Shown: in pieces, positions 57,901 to 64,000 of the stretch | How the letters are laid out: every line of letters begins with the position of its first letter | Position numbering within the stretch: the stretch's first letter is position 1 | NCBI GenBank assembly: GCA_009740415.1 | Contig: WOYE01000009.1 | Location: forward strand, 496,001-560,000 | Source of the DNA: Planococcaceae bacterium Storch 2/2-2 | GTDB lineage: Bacteria > Bacillota > Bacilli > Bacillales_A > Planococcaceae | DNA: 64,000 nt | Reading direction: 5' to 3' | The notes under the pieces: generated by a model | Told to the model about the DNA's origin: nothing | Databases searched by the model: none | What the model saw: the letters and a program-made list of their open reading frames with translations, nothing else | Made by a program: the position numbers and the translations under genes

Positions 57901-58845
57901 ACCGGTGCTCAATTTTCAGCAGGCTTAAATGGCTCGCTCAACGTGAGCGGTCTGACGACAGGTTTGTATCACCAATTGAGTGCCGTTCCAGCGGTGGCCA
58001 GTTCTTACGGAAGCGCGGCGGGTGCTCAATTTTCATCCGCGCTGAGTAGCTCGTTACAAGCAGGATACTTTTTATCGAGTTTGACGAGTCAATTGAGCAT
58101 GGCATCGTCGGTTGCTTCCATGCATGGTAGTATGACCGGTTTGCAATATTCGTCAAGTATGGCGCAAGCGACAAATATCGTTGCAGTAACCGCAAAAATG
58201 GCGATGCAGTTAATGACAGGCGTGCCGAGAGCGATGATGGTCGGTGCGATGACTGGCCAAGGTTACGCGCGTGGTATTGTCAGTCAACCGATTCCGGTCG
58301 GTGGATGGATCGCGTCGCAGTTGCTCGCACCGTTAGCGGCGGCTGCTTCACAAGCCTATGCACAAGGTGCTCGTATTTCTAATAACATCGCTCGTGGATT
58401 GGCGGCTGGAAAGGCGGCTATTTCTGCGCAAGTGAGTCAAATTGCAGCACTTGCTGCGCGAGCGTCCAGCATTAGTGTCAACGTAAAAGGGAGTGCAGGT
58501 GGAGTTCCGAAGTACGCGAAAGGTGGAATTATCAATCGCGCTCACGTCGGTATGGTCGGAGAGGCCGGACCAGAGGCGATCATTCCCCTCAATAACAAAC
58601 CGCGCTCTCATGGTTTGTTACAAACGGCTGCGGAAAAGATGGGATACCGACTAGGTGATAGTGGAAACAGTGGGTCGGTAAGTACATCGAGCGAGCCAAT
58701 GGTCATTCATTATTCGCCTCAAATCGTCGTTGAAGGTGATGGTGATGCGGGAGCGATTCAACGCATTTTAGAAAACGATAAAGAAAGTTTCGAACGCCAA
58801 ATGAACAAATGGAAAAAAGAAAAGGAGAGGGTGTCATTTGCGTAA
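54961..58845 (+). CDS. Tail tape measure protein
   Basis: A 1294-residue protein starting with GTG. N-terminal coiled coil (1-110), then the TP901-type core (FESAMADVNKVVDFETPAQF, ALVAAGGQSGINREELLPFA), a hydrophobic segment (LALGVAGVMALSVGLSGLGL) near 442-461, a glycine-lysine and proline-rich linker (about 520-625, GGKGGKGKP and PKPAPTPKP runs), seven 39-residue repeats (about 782-1054), and the usual ending EAGPEAIIPL. Length of this protein sets tail length. The Gly/Lys-rich linker and the repeats are unusual for the family. Overlaps the next gene start by 8 bases. Confidence 0.94.
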   Translation: MARKRFEVAFELAGKVNGSFRGAFQNAGQQMSNLNRNARELNRAMKELDRSYAKGHVNVDQYTAAQKRLQRELKSTEKAQRRMARAQELDNKVRNFRGKVKDNIFDTVARGAILAAPIKDAIQFESAMADVNKVVDFETPAQFKEMKHDILDLTKTMPMAKEEIAALVAAGGQSGINREELLPFAQDAVKMGVAFDISGGDAGQLMAEWRAAFQMNQTEVVDLADKINHLGNITAASAPRISEVVQRIGPLGEVGGLVSGEIAALGATMIGMGVQEEVAATGIKNMILSLTKGESATKSQKQALEKLGFGAKEMAQMMQDDAEGAIVSVLEAIQGLDEVDQAGVLNTLFGSESIGAIAPLLTNLDESKKNFKAVGDEAEYAGSMQGEYDAKLGTTAAQIQLFKNNIGVLSEQVGSILLPALNKGLEAITPWMEKLQNWIDKNPDLAKGLALGVAGVMALSVGLSGLGLAAGLVLSPFIKIVKLLAKLRSLPAILRSGATAASALGRALSGAHTPLRGASSPLPQGGKGGKGKPAPGTGGGTRPVPVPTNGGKGGQPAGKGGCVRICNLPGDLGGKGGKGGKGGKSGGGKSNRKTSGKQGYKAPKTPIPQPKPAPTPKPAPTPKPSKVPISGIAKGAGKLGARAIPGLGTALLAADLFSLGKMGWDKMGGMDGIKKGFSSFGKGDEGKAISETVKKDAGKASKVAGEGGKQASSNFANGMSADGTPLTHMVTDEFGNVIEVAGPAGQATGESFQNGMKSGGGGDFAHSIFEGLEDIPQVAESYGSATGARFTDGIKESLNTDVLTTDLFHEIENIPQVLNAYGSAAGAQFTDGVQSSLDSTVMTTQLYQQVEGIPAVMGAYGSAAGAQFTEGVQGSLDSTVMTTQLYQQVEGIPAVMGSYGSAAGAQFTESLQGSLDSTVMTTQLYQQVEGVASVMGSYGSAAGAQFSQGLQGSLDASALTTGLYHQLSTLPAVAGSYGSATGAQFSAGLNGSLNVSGLTTGLYHQLSAVPAVASSYGSAAGAQFSSALSSSLQAGYFLSSLTSQLSMASSVASMHGSMTGLQYSSSMAQATNIVAVTAKMAMQLMTGVPRAMMVGAMTGQGYARGIVSQPIPVGGWIASQLLAPLAAAASQAYAQGARISNNIARGLAAGKAAISAQVSQIAALAARASSISVNVKGSAGGVPKYAKGGIINRAHVGMVGEAGPEAIIPLNNKPRSHGLLQTAAEKMGYRLGDSGNSGSVSTSSEPMVIHYSPQIVVEGDGDAGAIQRILENDKESFERQMNKWKKEKERVSFA
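57304..58122 (+). repeat. Seven tandem 117-bp repeats in the tape measure gene
   Basis: Each unit encodes 39 residues beginning YGSA(A/T)GA(Q/R)F and including SL-D/N and LYQQVEG-type helices. Units start at 57304, 57421, 57538, 57655, 57772, 57889 and 58006, all exactly 117 bases apart; a degenerate eighth (HGSMTGLQYS) follows. The third and fourth units are most alike. Confidence 0.95.
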
Positions 58846-59053
58846 ATATCGAACGGTGCAAGGCGATATGTGGGATAGCATTGCGTATAAATTGTACGGA
58901 TCGGAGCGCTATATGGTTGATCTACTTCGTGCAAATCAAGAACACCGAAAATATTACGTGTTTCCGGCGAACGTCATGTTGGATGTGCCTGATGTCGATA
59001 CGACGGAAATGATTCCAGCTCCACCGTGGGAGGAGGCTGAAGATGAGAGTTAG
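58838..59053 (+). CDS. Tail protein X (LysM-like)
   Basis: A 71-residue gpX-type protein with a LysM-like start (YRTVQGDMWDSIAYKLYGSE) and the motif FPANVMLDVPDV. In P2-like tails X is needed for tail assembly near the baseplate hub. TTG start at 58838 with AAGGAG about 10 bases upstream; overlaps tape measure and the next gene. Confidence 0.88.
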   Translation: MRKYRTVQGDMWDSIAYKLYGSERYMVDLLRANQEHRKYYVFPANVMLDVPDVDTTEMIPAPPWEEAEDES

Positions 59054-60065
59054 GCGATCTTATCTAGGGGTTACCTACAACAAAAAGAATGTAACGGAAT
59101 CTATAAGAAAATATTTGATTGGATGGACATATACTGACTATTTGAGCGGCCAAATTAATAATATACAAATTGATTTGCAAGACTCGGAACATTTATGGAT
59201 GAGCAAATGTATGCCTACAAAAGGAGCTTGGATTAAAGCTGCTATTAACATGGAGCATTGGCCGAAACATGGCGATAAAAAGAGACGGAACTTAGGAGCA
59301 TTTGAGGTAGATACGATTCAAATCAAAGGGCCGCCATCTGTCGCAACCATTAAAGCGTTAGCAGTTCCGGAGTCGATGGCTATACGTGGTCAAGATCGTA
59401 ATAAAGCGTGGGAAAAGACGACGCTTAAAGCACTTGCCTCAACAATCGCTAAACGCGCCAAATTGAAATTGTTTTACGATACTGCAGAAAATCCAAAGTA
59501 TGACCGTATTGAGCAATCGGGAGAAAGCGATTTAGCATTCCTCAATCGGTTATGCGCAAAGGAAGGACTTTGCCTTAAAATTGAATCTCAAAAAATTATT
59601 GTGCTAGATGAAGAAAAATACGAGAGACGGCCAATCATACGGAGACTGCAGCGCAAACGAGATATTGATGAAATTTTAGATTGGTCTTTTGATTCACAAA
59701 CGCACGAAACATATCGGTCATGTGTTGTTACGCATTTTGACTCTAAAAGTAAGAAAACAATCAAAGGTACGTACATTCCGCCAAAACCTCCTCCGACAAG
59801 CAAGATTTTGTTTGTCAACGAAGAAGCTAAATCAGTGGCTGAAGCTAAAAAAATCGCAAAGAAGAAATTGCGAGAGAAGAATAAAGAAGCGGTTACTGGT
59901 TCTATTACTGTAATTGGTAATCCGATGTACTATGCCGGAGCGACAATCGATTTGCAACGTTTCGGCTGGTTTGACGGAAAGTATATCATTACAGAAGTTA
60001 CGCATAGCAAAAATGGCGGCTACACTACGACGCTAAATTTGAGAAAGTGTTTGGAGGGATATTGA
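59043..60065 (+). CDS. Baseplate hub protein, gpD (late control D) family
   Basis: A 340-residue hub protein related to P2 D / VgrG N-terminal fold: YLIGWTYTDYLSGQINNIQI, then TLKALASTIAKRAKLKLFYD, the typical ESDLAFLNRLCAKEGL and a final MYYAGATIDLQRFGWFDGKY. It forms the trimeric hub on the spike. The gene is noticeably more AT-rich and rich in Lys/Ile codons than its neighbours, suggesting recent exchange. It overlaps both neighbours by a few bases. Confidence 0.9.
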   Translation: MRVRRSYLGVTYNKKNVTESIRKYLIGWTYTDYLSGQINNIQIDLQDSEHLWMSKCMPTKGAWIKAAINMEHWPKHGDKKRRNLGAFEVDTIQIKGPPSVATIKALAVPESMAIRGQDRNKAWEKTTLKALASTIAKRAKLKLFYDTAENPKYDRIEQSGESDLAFLNRLCAKEGLCLKIESQKIIVLDEEKYERRPIIRRLQRKRDIDEILDWSFDSQTHETYRSCVVTHFDSKSKKTIKGTYIPPKPPPTSKILFVNEEAKSVAEAKKIAKKKLREKNKEAVTGSITVIGNPMYYAGATIDLQRFGWFDGKYIITEVTHSKNGGYTTTLNLRKCLEGY

Positions 60066-60253
60066 TGATGAGAGTAGGTAGTGTATCGTCTGTTGATGGC
60101 AGTATGGCTCGTGTCTACTTTCCCGATATAGAAGTCGTATCCTATCCCTTACAAGTTGTGTGGAACGATACCCGTTGGATGCCAAAGGTTAATGACCAAG
60201 TGCTTTGTTATATCGATGGCGACAGGAGTGGTTATATCATCGGCAAAGTATAG
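60065..60253 (+). CDS. Short baseplate spike protein, gpV-like (62 aa)
   Basis: ATG 60065 overlaps the hub stop and has GGAGGG 7 bases upstream. The 62 residues cover only an OB-fold-like part (RVGSVSSVDGSMARVYFPDI, WNDTRWMPKVNDQVLCYI, DGDRSGYIIGKV). Typical gpV proteins are about 150-210 residues with a C-terminal beta-helix needle; this is a minimal form without it. Confidence 0.7.
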   Translation: MMRVGSVSSVDGSMARVYFPDIEVVSYPLQVVWNDTRWMPKVNDQVLCYIDGDRSGYIIGKV

Positions 60254-60264
60254 GAGGAATGAAC

Positions 60265-60663
60265 ATGGCAGTTATCGGAACATATGGCCCCCTCGTATTC
60301 CAGGTGTCTAGTGATAAAATTCAGACGATTGCAGATGTCGAACGAGACAATAAAGAGCGATGGCACAATCATGAACTTGACGGACTTAAACCGGTGCCAG
60401 AATACATCGGACCAGGTCTCGATGAGATGAGTTTTACGATCGAATTTAGCGCTTTTCTCGGTGTTAATCCGCTCAATGAGATGGATCGCCTCGTCCGGAT
60501 GTCACGAAACGGTGAAAAACATCCTCTCGTCATCGGTGGAAAAGGTTTCGGATTTAAAAAGTGGTACATCGAGTCGGTCGGACAAACGATCGAAGAAATC
60601 GACAACAAAGGCCGTATTCTAACGGTTAAGTCCAAAGTAAAGTTGGTGGAAGATCCATGGTAA
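60265..60663 (+). CDS. Tail protein gpU
   Basis: A 132-residue gpU-type protein: VIGTYGPLVFQVSSDKIQTI at the start, RWHNHELDGLKPVPEYIGPG, FTIEFSAFLGVNPLNEMDRL, RNGEKHPLVIGGKGFGFKKW. In P2 it acts at the tail end that meets the head or in assembly. GGAGG lies 7 bases before ATG 60265; overlaps the next gene by 7 bases. Confidence 0.88.
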   Translation: MAVIGTYGPLVFQVSSDKIQTIADVERDNKERWHNHELDGLKPVPEYIGPGLDEMSFTIEFSAFLGVNPLNEMDRLVRMSRNGEKHPLVIGGKGFGFKKWYIESVGQTIEEIDNKGRILTVKSKVKLVEDPW

Positions 60664-60980
60664 AGGTGTATACGGTTCAGCCGCTCACGTCGATTAATTA
60701 CGGAGCTACTGGCATTGAGGCAATTTTACAAAACGTTGAAACGGCATTAGTGACGATGTTATACGATCAACCGATGGCACGAGGTATGGCGTGGGAAGCG
60801 CCCATCGACCGACCGATTCAAGTCGTGCAAATGCAAATTATGCCTGCGATTGCTGAAGGCATAGAAGAATACGAGCCGCGGGTTCGCGTGGTCGATGTTG
60901 ACGTGGATGTCGATCATATGGAAGGACGTTATAAAGCAAAGGTAAAGGTGGTGATACGCGATGATGAACAATCGGTTTAA
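60657..60980 (+). CDS. Baseplate wedge protein gpW/gp25-like
   Basis: A 107-residue gp25/W-type wedge subunit: IEAILQNVETALVTMLYDQP, then RGMAWEAPIDRPI, then VVDVDVDVDHMEGRYKAKVK. It forms the baseplate wedge with J. Overlaps U upstream and J downstream. Confidence 0.85.
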   Translation: MVKVYTVQPLTSINYGATGIEAILQNVETALVTMLYDQPMARGMAWEAPIDRPIQVVQMQIMPAIAEGIEEYEPRVRVVDVDVDVDHMEGRYKAKVKVVIRDDEQSV

Positions 60981-62064
60981 TTTACCCGATATTCAATTTG
61001 TCGATATGGATCCGGAGCGCCTTGAAGCGAGAATGGTTCGGACGATTGAAAACGCACTGAAAGAAAAGTTGGCACCAGCCGATCCGCGACGTTTACTCGT
61101 TAAAACGGTCGTACCGGCAGTCGTGCAACTTAAAAATGAGTTGGACTACAGTGCCAAGCAAAACTTGTTAAGTTACGCGGAGGGTCCGCATTTGGACCAT
61201 CTCGGTGCATTTGCGAACACAGAACGGCTAAAGGCGTTGCCAGCACGTGTACTCGTGCGGTTCACCTTTTCAATCGGTGGCCGTCATTTGATTCCGGAGG
61301 GAACGAGAGTGTCGCCTGACTACGAGATCATGTATCGGACATTGGAAAATGTTGTTTCTGAAGATGAGTATGTGGATGTCCTTTGCGAATGCGAGACACC
61401 AGGTACAATCGGAAACGGGTACGTACCTGGTCAAATTGACACGCTCGTGGATCCATTGCCATATGTAGAATCGGTTGAAAATATTACGGAAAGCAATGGC
61501 GGATATGACGAAGAGGCGGACGATCCGTATGCAAGACGTATCCATTTAGCGCCTGAAGGCTTTTCTACGGCGGGTCCAGAAGGAGCGTACAAGTATTACA
61601 CGTTATCGGCTCATCCATCGATTGTCGACGCGCACATCGCTTCACCGTCGCCGACAGAAGTATATGTCTATCCACTGCTTCATGGTGGAGAGTTACCGAG
61701 CGAAGAGATTATCCAGCTAGTACGTGAAACATTATCCGACACCAAAAGAAGACCATTTACGGACAAGGTAATTGTCAAAGCTCCAGTGATCCGTGAATAC
61801 GACATCGACGTGACCTATTGGGGCGACGAACATTTCACTGTTGAACAACACGGACTCGTAAAGACGGCAGTTGAAGAGTACATCGACTGGCAAGCGACGC
61901 AACTCGGACGAGCGCTCGATCCGTCGGAACTCATTCACCGAGTGAAAAAAGCGGGGGCGAAGCGCGTTGAAGTAGAGCAACCGGTCCATGTGGAACTCGA
62001 ACGAAACGAGATTGCTCGTGTGCGTGATCGATCCGTACAGTTTGGTGGGTACGAGTATGACTAA
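60961..62064 (+). CDS. Baseplate protein gpJ
   Basis: A 367-residue gpJ-type wedge protein (Baseplate_J): YSAKQNLLSYAEGPHLDHLG, ERLKALPARVLVRFTFSIGG, PEGTRVSPDYEIMYRTLENV, TPGTIGNGYVPGQI and the TDKVIVKAPVIREYDIDVTY segment are all standard. GGTGGTGA precedes the ATG. Overlaps W and I. Confidence 0.94.
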   Translation: MMNNRFNLPDIQFVDMDPERLEARMVRTIENALKEKLAPADPRRLLVKTVVPAVVQLKNELDYSAKQNLLSYAEGPHLDHLGAFANTERLKALPARVLVRFTFSIGGRHLIPEGTRVSPDYEIMYRTLENVVSEDEYVDVLCECETPGTIGNGYVPGQIDTLVDPLPYVESVENITESNGGYDEEADDPYARRIHLAPEGFSTAGPEGAYKYYTLSAHPSIVDAHIASPSPTEVYVYPLLHGGELPSEEIIQLVRETLSDTKRRPFTDKVIVKAPVIREYDIDVTYWGDEHFTVEQHGLVKTAVEEYIDWQATQLGRALDPSELIHRVKKAGAKRVEVEQPVHVELERNEIARVRDRSVQFGGYEYD

Positions 62065-62725
62065 TGAGTTACAAAACCTTCATCTTCTGCCGACGATGGC
62101 ACCGGCTCTTTCAGACGATCCATTCGCCAAAGCGCTCGTTAAAGCAGTTGAATTGGAATTGCGCAGCGACTACGAAGAGATTCAGAAAATCATTCTGCTA
62201 GAAAATTTAGAAAAGCAGAGTGACAACATGCTGGATCACCTCGCGCGCCATTACCACGTCGACTTTTACGACGACACATTGACGCGAAAACAAAAGATTG
62301 CGCTCATTCGCAACAGTCGTGCAGCGCATATGTATAAAGGTACGAAATATGCAGTAGAGTTAGCTTTTGAAAGTTTAGGTTTGGTAGGAAAAGCAGTGGA
62401 GTGGTGGGAAGAAGAGGACCCTAAAGAGAGGGTGCCAGGTACATTCCGCATGGTGATTGATGTAAAAAGTGAGATTACAAACAACTTACTAACGCAGTTT
62501 GATCGTTTGGCATGTGCATATAAAAATATGCGCTCGCATCTACGACGTGTTGAATTACAAATGAAGATTCATCATGAACTATTCGTGGGTACGATTTCAA
62601 CGGCCGGTGAGACGATTTCGATTTATCCATATCAAGTTGGAAGCATCACCTTACACGGACAACAAAAACAAGCAACAGCTTCCTACTCACAAGAAATCTT
62701 GCATTTTAGTACGAAAGGAGAATGA
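62057..62725 (+). CDS. Tail protein I (P2-like)
   Basis: A 222-residue gpI-type protein: LHLLPTMAPALSDDPFAKAL, NLEKQSDNMLDHLARHYHVD, then KQKIALIRNSRAAHMYKGTK and VELAFESLGLVGKAVEWWEE. It connects baseplate and fibre. ATG 62057 follows GGTGGG and overlaps J's stop. Confidence 0.92.
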   Translation: MTNELQNLHLLPTMAPALSDDPFAKALVKAVELELRSDYEEIQKIILLENLEKQSDNMLDHLARHYHVDFYDDTLTRKQKIALIRNSRAAHMYKGTKYAVELAFESLGLVGKAVEWWEEEDPKERVPGTFRMVIDVKSEITNNLLTQFDRLACAYKNMRSHLRRVELQMKIHHELFVGTISTAGETISIYPYQVGSITLHGQQKQATASYSQEILHFSTKGE

Positions 62726-62727
62726 AC

Positions 62728-63960
62728 ATGGCAAAATATTATACGCTCGTGACAGACGTTGGCCGTGCAAAGATGGCCAATGCGCAAGTGATGGGAGAGA
62801 AAGTTTCTTTTTCGCAAATTGCATTAGGTAGCAGCGAAACAAAGCCACGAGAAAATCAGACGGCACTTGGCAAAGAAGAATGGCGAGGGCCTATCAGTAA
62901 CGTTTCACTCGACAAAGACAATCCGAATTGGATCGTCGTCGAAGCCGTCGTTCCATCGCACGTAGGAGGTTTCGAAATTGCGGAAGTCGGTGTTTACGAT
63001 GAGGAAGGACATTTAATCGTCGTTGGAAATCACCCGAAAACGTACAAGCCGAAGATGGACGAGGGAACGACAAAGGACGTGGCCATTCGAATCATCATTG
63101 AGGTGAGTAATTCAGAAATTGTCGAGCTGAAGGTCGATCCATCGGTTGTTATCGCAACACGCTCTTACGTCGAATCAGCAATTGAACTCGCGATGGCATC
63201 GATTGACTTTTCGACGGTTGAAAAACAAATCGACCAACACGTTTCCAATGCAGATATTCATGTGACAGCTAAGGACAAATCGAACTGGAACGCAAAAGAA
63301 ACACCGAGTGCAGCGCAACAAAAGGCGACAAAGGCATTGAATGATGCAAAAGCTTATACAGATACTCGTTTACAACAAATCAAATCAGACAGCACGACGT
63401 CTTCTTCATCTGACACGTTGGCAACGAGCAAGGCTGTAAAAACAGTCATGGACAGAGCAAACGAAGCTTTTACGTCAGCCGATAATGGAAAAAAAGCGAT
63501 TCGACAAGCCATTATCGGCGTAGATGATGGTGTGAATGTCCCGACAAACCCGAGCTTTGACGAGTTAGCAAAGGCTATTGGAAGTATTAGTACAGGTGCG
63601 AAATTTGCAAAAGGTACAGGAGTACTAAAATATGGAAGAAATGGTGACAAAGCTATTGATACCTCAACTTATCTAGAGGTGAGTGGTTTGGATTTTAAAG
63701 CTGATTTAGTTTTTATACGAGGGAGTAAAAACAGTAATGCTAATAATGAACGATCATTATACTATAGTGGAAATGTTCTAGAGAGCGAGTATACTTCTCG
63801 AAATATATGGTGGCACCATTCAAGTCATGCATCTCAAACTGAACTATTAGGCGGTGACCATGGAGGTTACGTTTCAGATACGGGATTTTCCATCATGATT
63901 AGTCGTTTTCGAGAAGAAGGGACAGTGACATGGGTAGCGATAGGAGGGTTAAGTGAATGA
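62728..63960 (+). CDS. Tail fibre protein, DUF3751-type N-terminus
   Basis: A 410-residue fibre. Residues 1-150 form the phage tail-collar attachment domain (KYYTLVTDVGRAKMANAQVM, IALGSSE, VGGFEIAEVGVYDEEGHLIV). Residues 155-260 are a coiled, low-complexity shaft (IDFSTVEKQIDQHVSNADIH, NAKAYTDTRLQQ-type, SDSTTSSSSDT). The C-terminal 100 residues are a separate receptor-binding-like domain, more AT-rich than the rest. ATG 62728 lies 7 bases after GGAG. Confidence 0.88.
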   Translation: MAKYYTLVTDVGRAKMANAQVMGEKVSFSQIALGSSETKPRENQTALGKEEWRGPISNVSLDKDNPNWIVVEAVVPSHVGGFEIAEVGVYDEEGHLIVVGNHPKTYKPKMDEGTTKDVAIRIIIEVSNSEIVELKVDPSVVIATRSYVESAIELAMASIDFSTVEKQIDQHVSNADIHVTAKDKSNWNAKETPSAAQQKATKALNDAKAYTDTRLQQIKSDSTTSSSSDTLATSKAVKTVMDRANEAFTSADNGKKAIRQAIIGVDDGVNVPTNPSFDELAKAIGSISTGAKFAKGTGVLKYGRNGDKAIDTSTYLEVSGLDFKADLVFIRGSKNSNANNERSLYYSGNVLESEYTSRNIWWHHSSHASQTELLGGDHGGYVSDTGFSIMISRFREEGTVTWVAIGGLSE

Positions 63961-64000
63961 AAATAGGAAAACGTATTTATTACGATAATCAAACAGGCGA
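63957..64000 (+). CDS. Start of next phage gene (3' truncated)
   Basis: ATG 63957 overlaps the fibre stop (ATGA) with TAGGAGGG upstream. The visible residues are MKIGKRIYYDNQTG, a start common to small XkdW/fibre-associated proteins of Bacillus phages. The gene continues beyond the window. Confidence 0.6.
   Translation, partial: MKIGKRIYYDNQTG

Larger units (their letters stand above)
26641..64000. mobile_element. Prophage, left part (right end outside window)
   Basis: From the integrase rightwards all genes are phage-type: lysogeny arm (leftward, 26716-32646), early replication and control (32795-43315), head (43861-51170) and tail (51167 to edge). The head genes are lambda-like and the tail genes P2-like with sheath and tube, so it is a contractile-tailed temperate phage. 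All late genes seen are intact, suggesting an inducible element. The left boundary is estimated from the integrase position; attR, lysis genes and the tail-fibre end lie beyond 64000. Confidence 0.93.

Noticed and set aside
1-64000. tRNA, rRNA and insertion sequences
   Set aside because: No cloverleaf with CCA-type ends, no ribosomal sequence and no transposase with terminal inverted repeats was recognised by reading; a dedicated search could still find a tRNA at the unseen attR side.

Overview
The window looks like a chromosome segment of a low-to-mid-GC Bacillota, probably Bacillales and perhaps Exiguobacterium or a relative. This rests on strong GGAGG ribosome sites with GTG/TTG starts, a GsiB-type stress protein behind a SigB-like promoter, YcdB/YcdC-like and DUF418 proteins, and a Gram-positive-type lysogeny and early region in the prophage. 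Genus-level placement is inference; no 16S or other marker gene is present.

Positions 1-23000 are chromosomal accessory genes in short transcription units, most closed by clear hairpin terminators: the end of a glycerophosphodiesterase, two related GNAT acetyltransferases around a soluble PAS chemoreceptor, a Fic protein with a VbhA-like N-terminus, a DUF418 membrane protein, an OmpR-type two-component system, an SDR dehydrogenase, a YcdB/YcdC-like protein with a transglutaminase-like protein, a PLP decarboxylase divergent from a LysR regulator, a SigB-type gsiB-like gene, aldo/keto reductase plus HAD phosphatase, an arsR-arsB operon, an apparently inactive beta-lactamase-fold membrane protein, a TSUP exporter, and a Bcr/CflA-type drug exporter preceded by a 24-codon leader peptide.

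Positions 23000-26640 form a small defence island: a Nudix hydrolase directly followed by a 935-residue PLD-nuclease/SF2-helicase/DUF3427 protein, then a minimal type I-C-like CRISPR (leader, two repeats, one spacer) with no cas genes in view.

From about 26641 to beyond the right edge lies a prophage of more than 37 kb. The leftward lysogeny arm holds the integrase, ImmA/IrrE peptidase, a DNA adenine methylase, an AAA-TOPRIM (OLD-like) protein, a lipoprotein and the repressor. The methylase/AAA-TOPRIM pair is AT-rich and looks like inserted defence cargo. Between repressor and Cro lie four copies of an ATCGCA-N3-TGCGAT-type operator, with a fifth after cro. The rightward early region has structured intergenic RNA candidates, a DnaD-like replication protein with internal iterons, SSB, dUTPase, a Rha/ORF6C antirepressor, ArpU and a second small tyrosine recombinase. 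The late region combines a lambda-type head (Nu1-like, GpA-like, gpW, portal B, ClpP-type protease with a nested scaffold start, gpD, gpE) with a P2-like contractile tail (sheath, tube, E/E' chaperones with a T TTT TTA slippery site, a tape measure with seven 39-residue repeats, X, D, V, U, W, J, I, fibre). Lysis genes and the right attachment site are not in the window. No tRNA or rRNA genes were seen.
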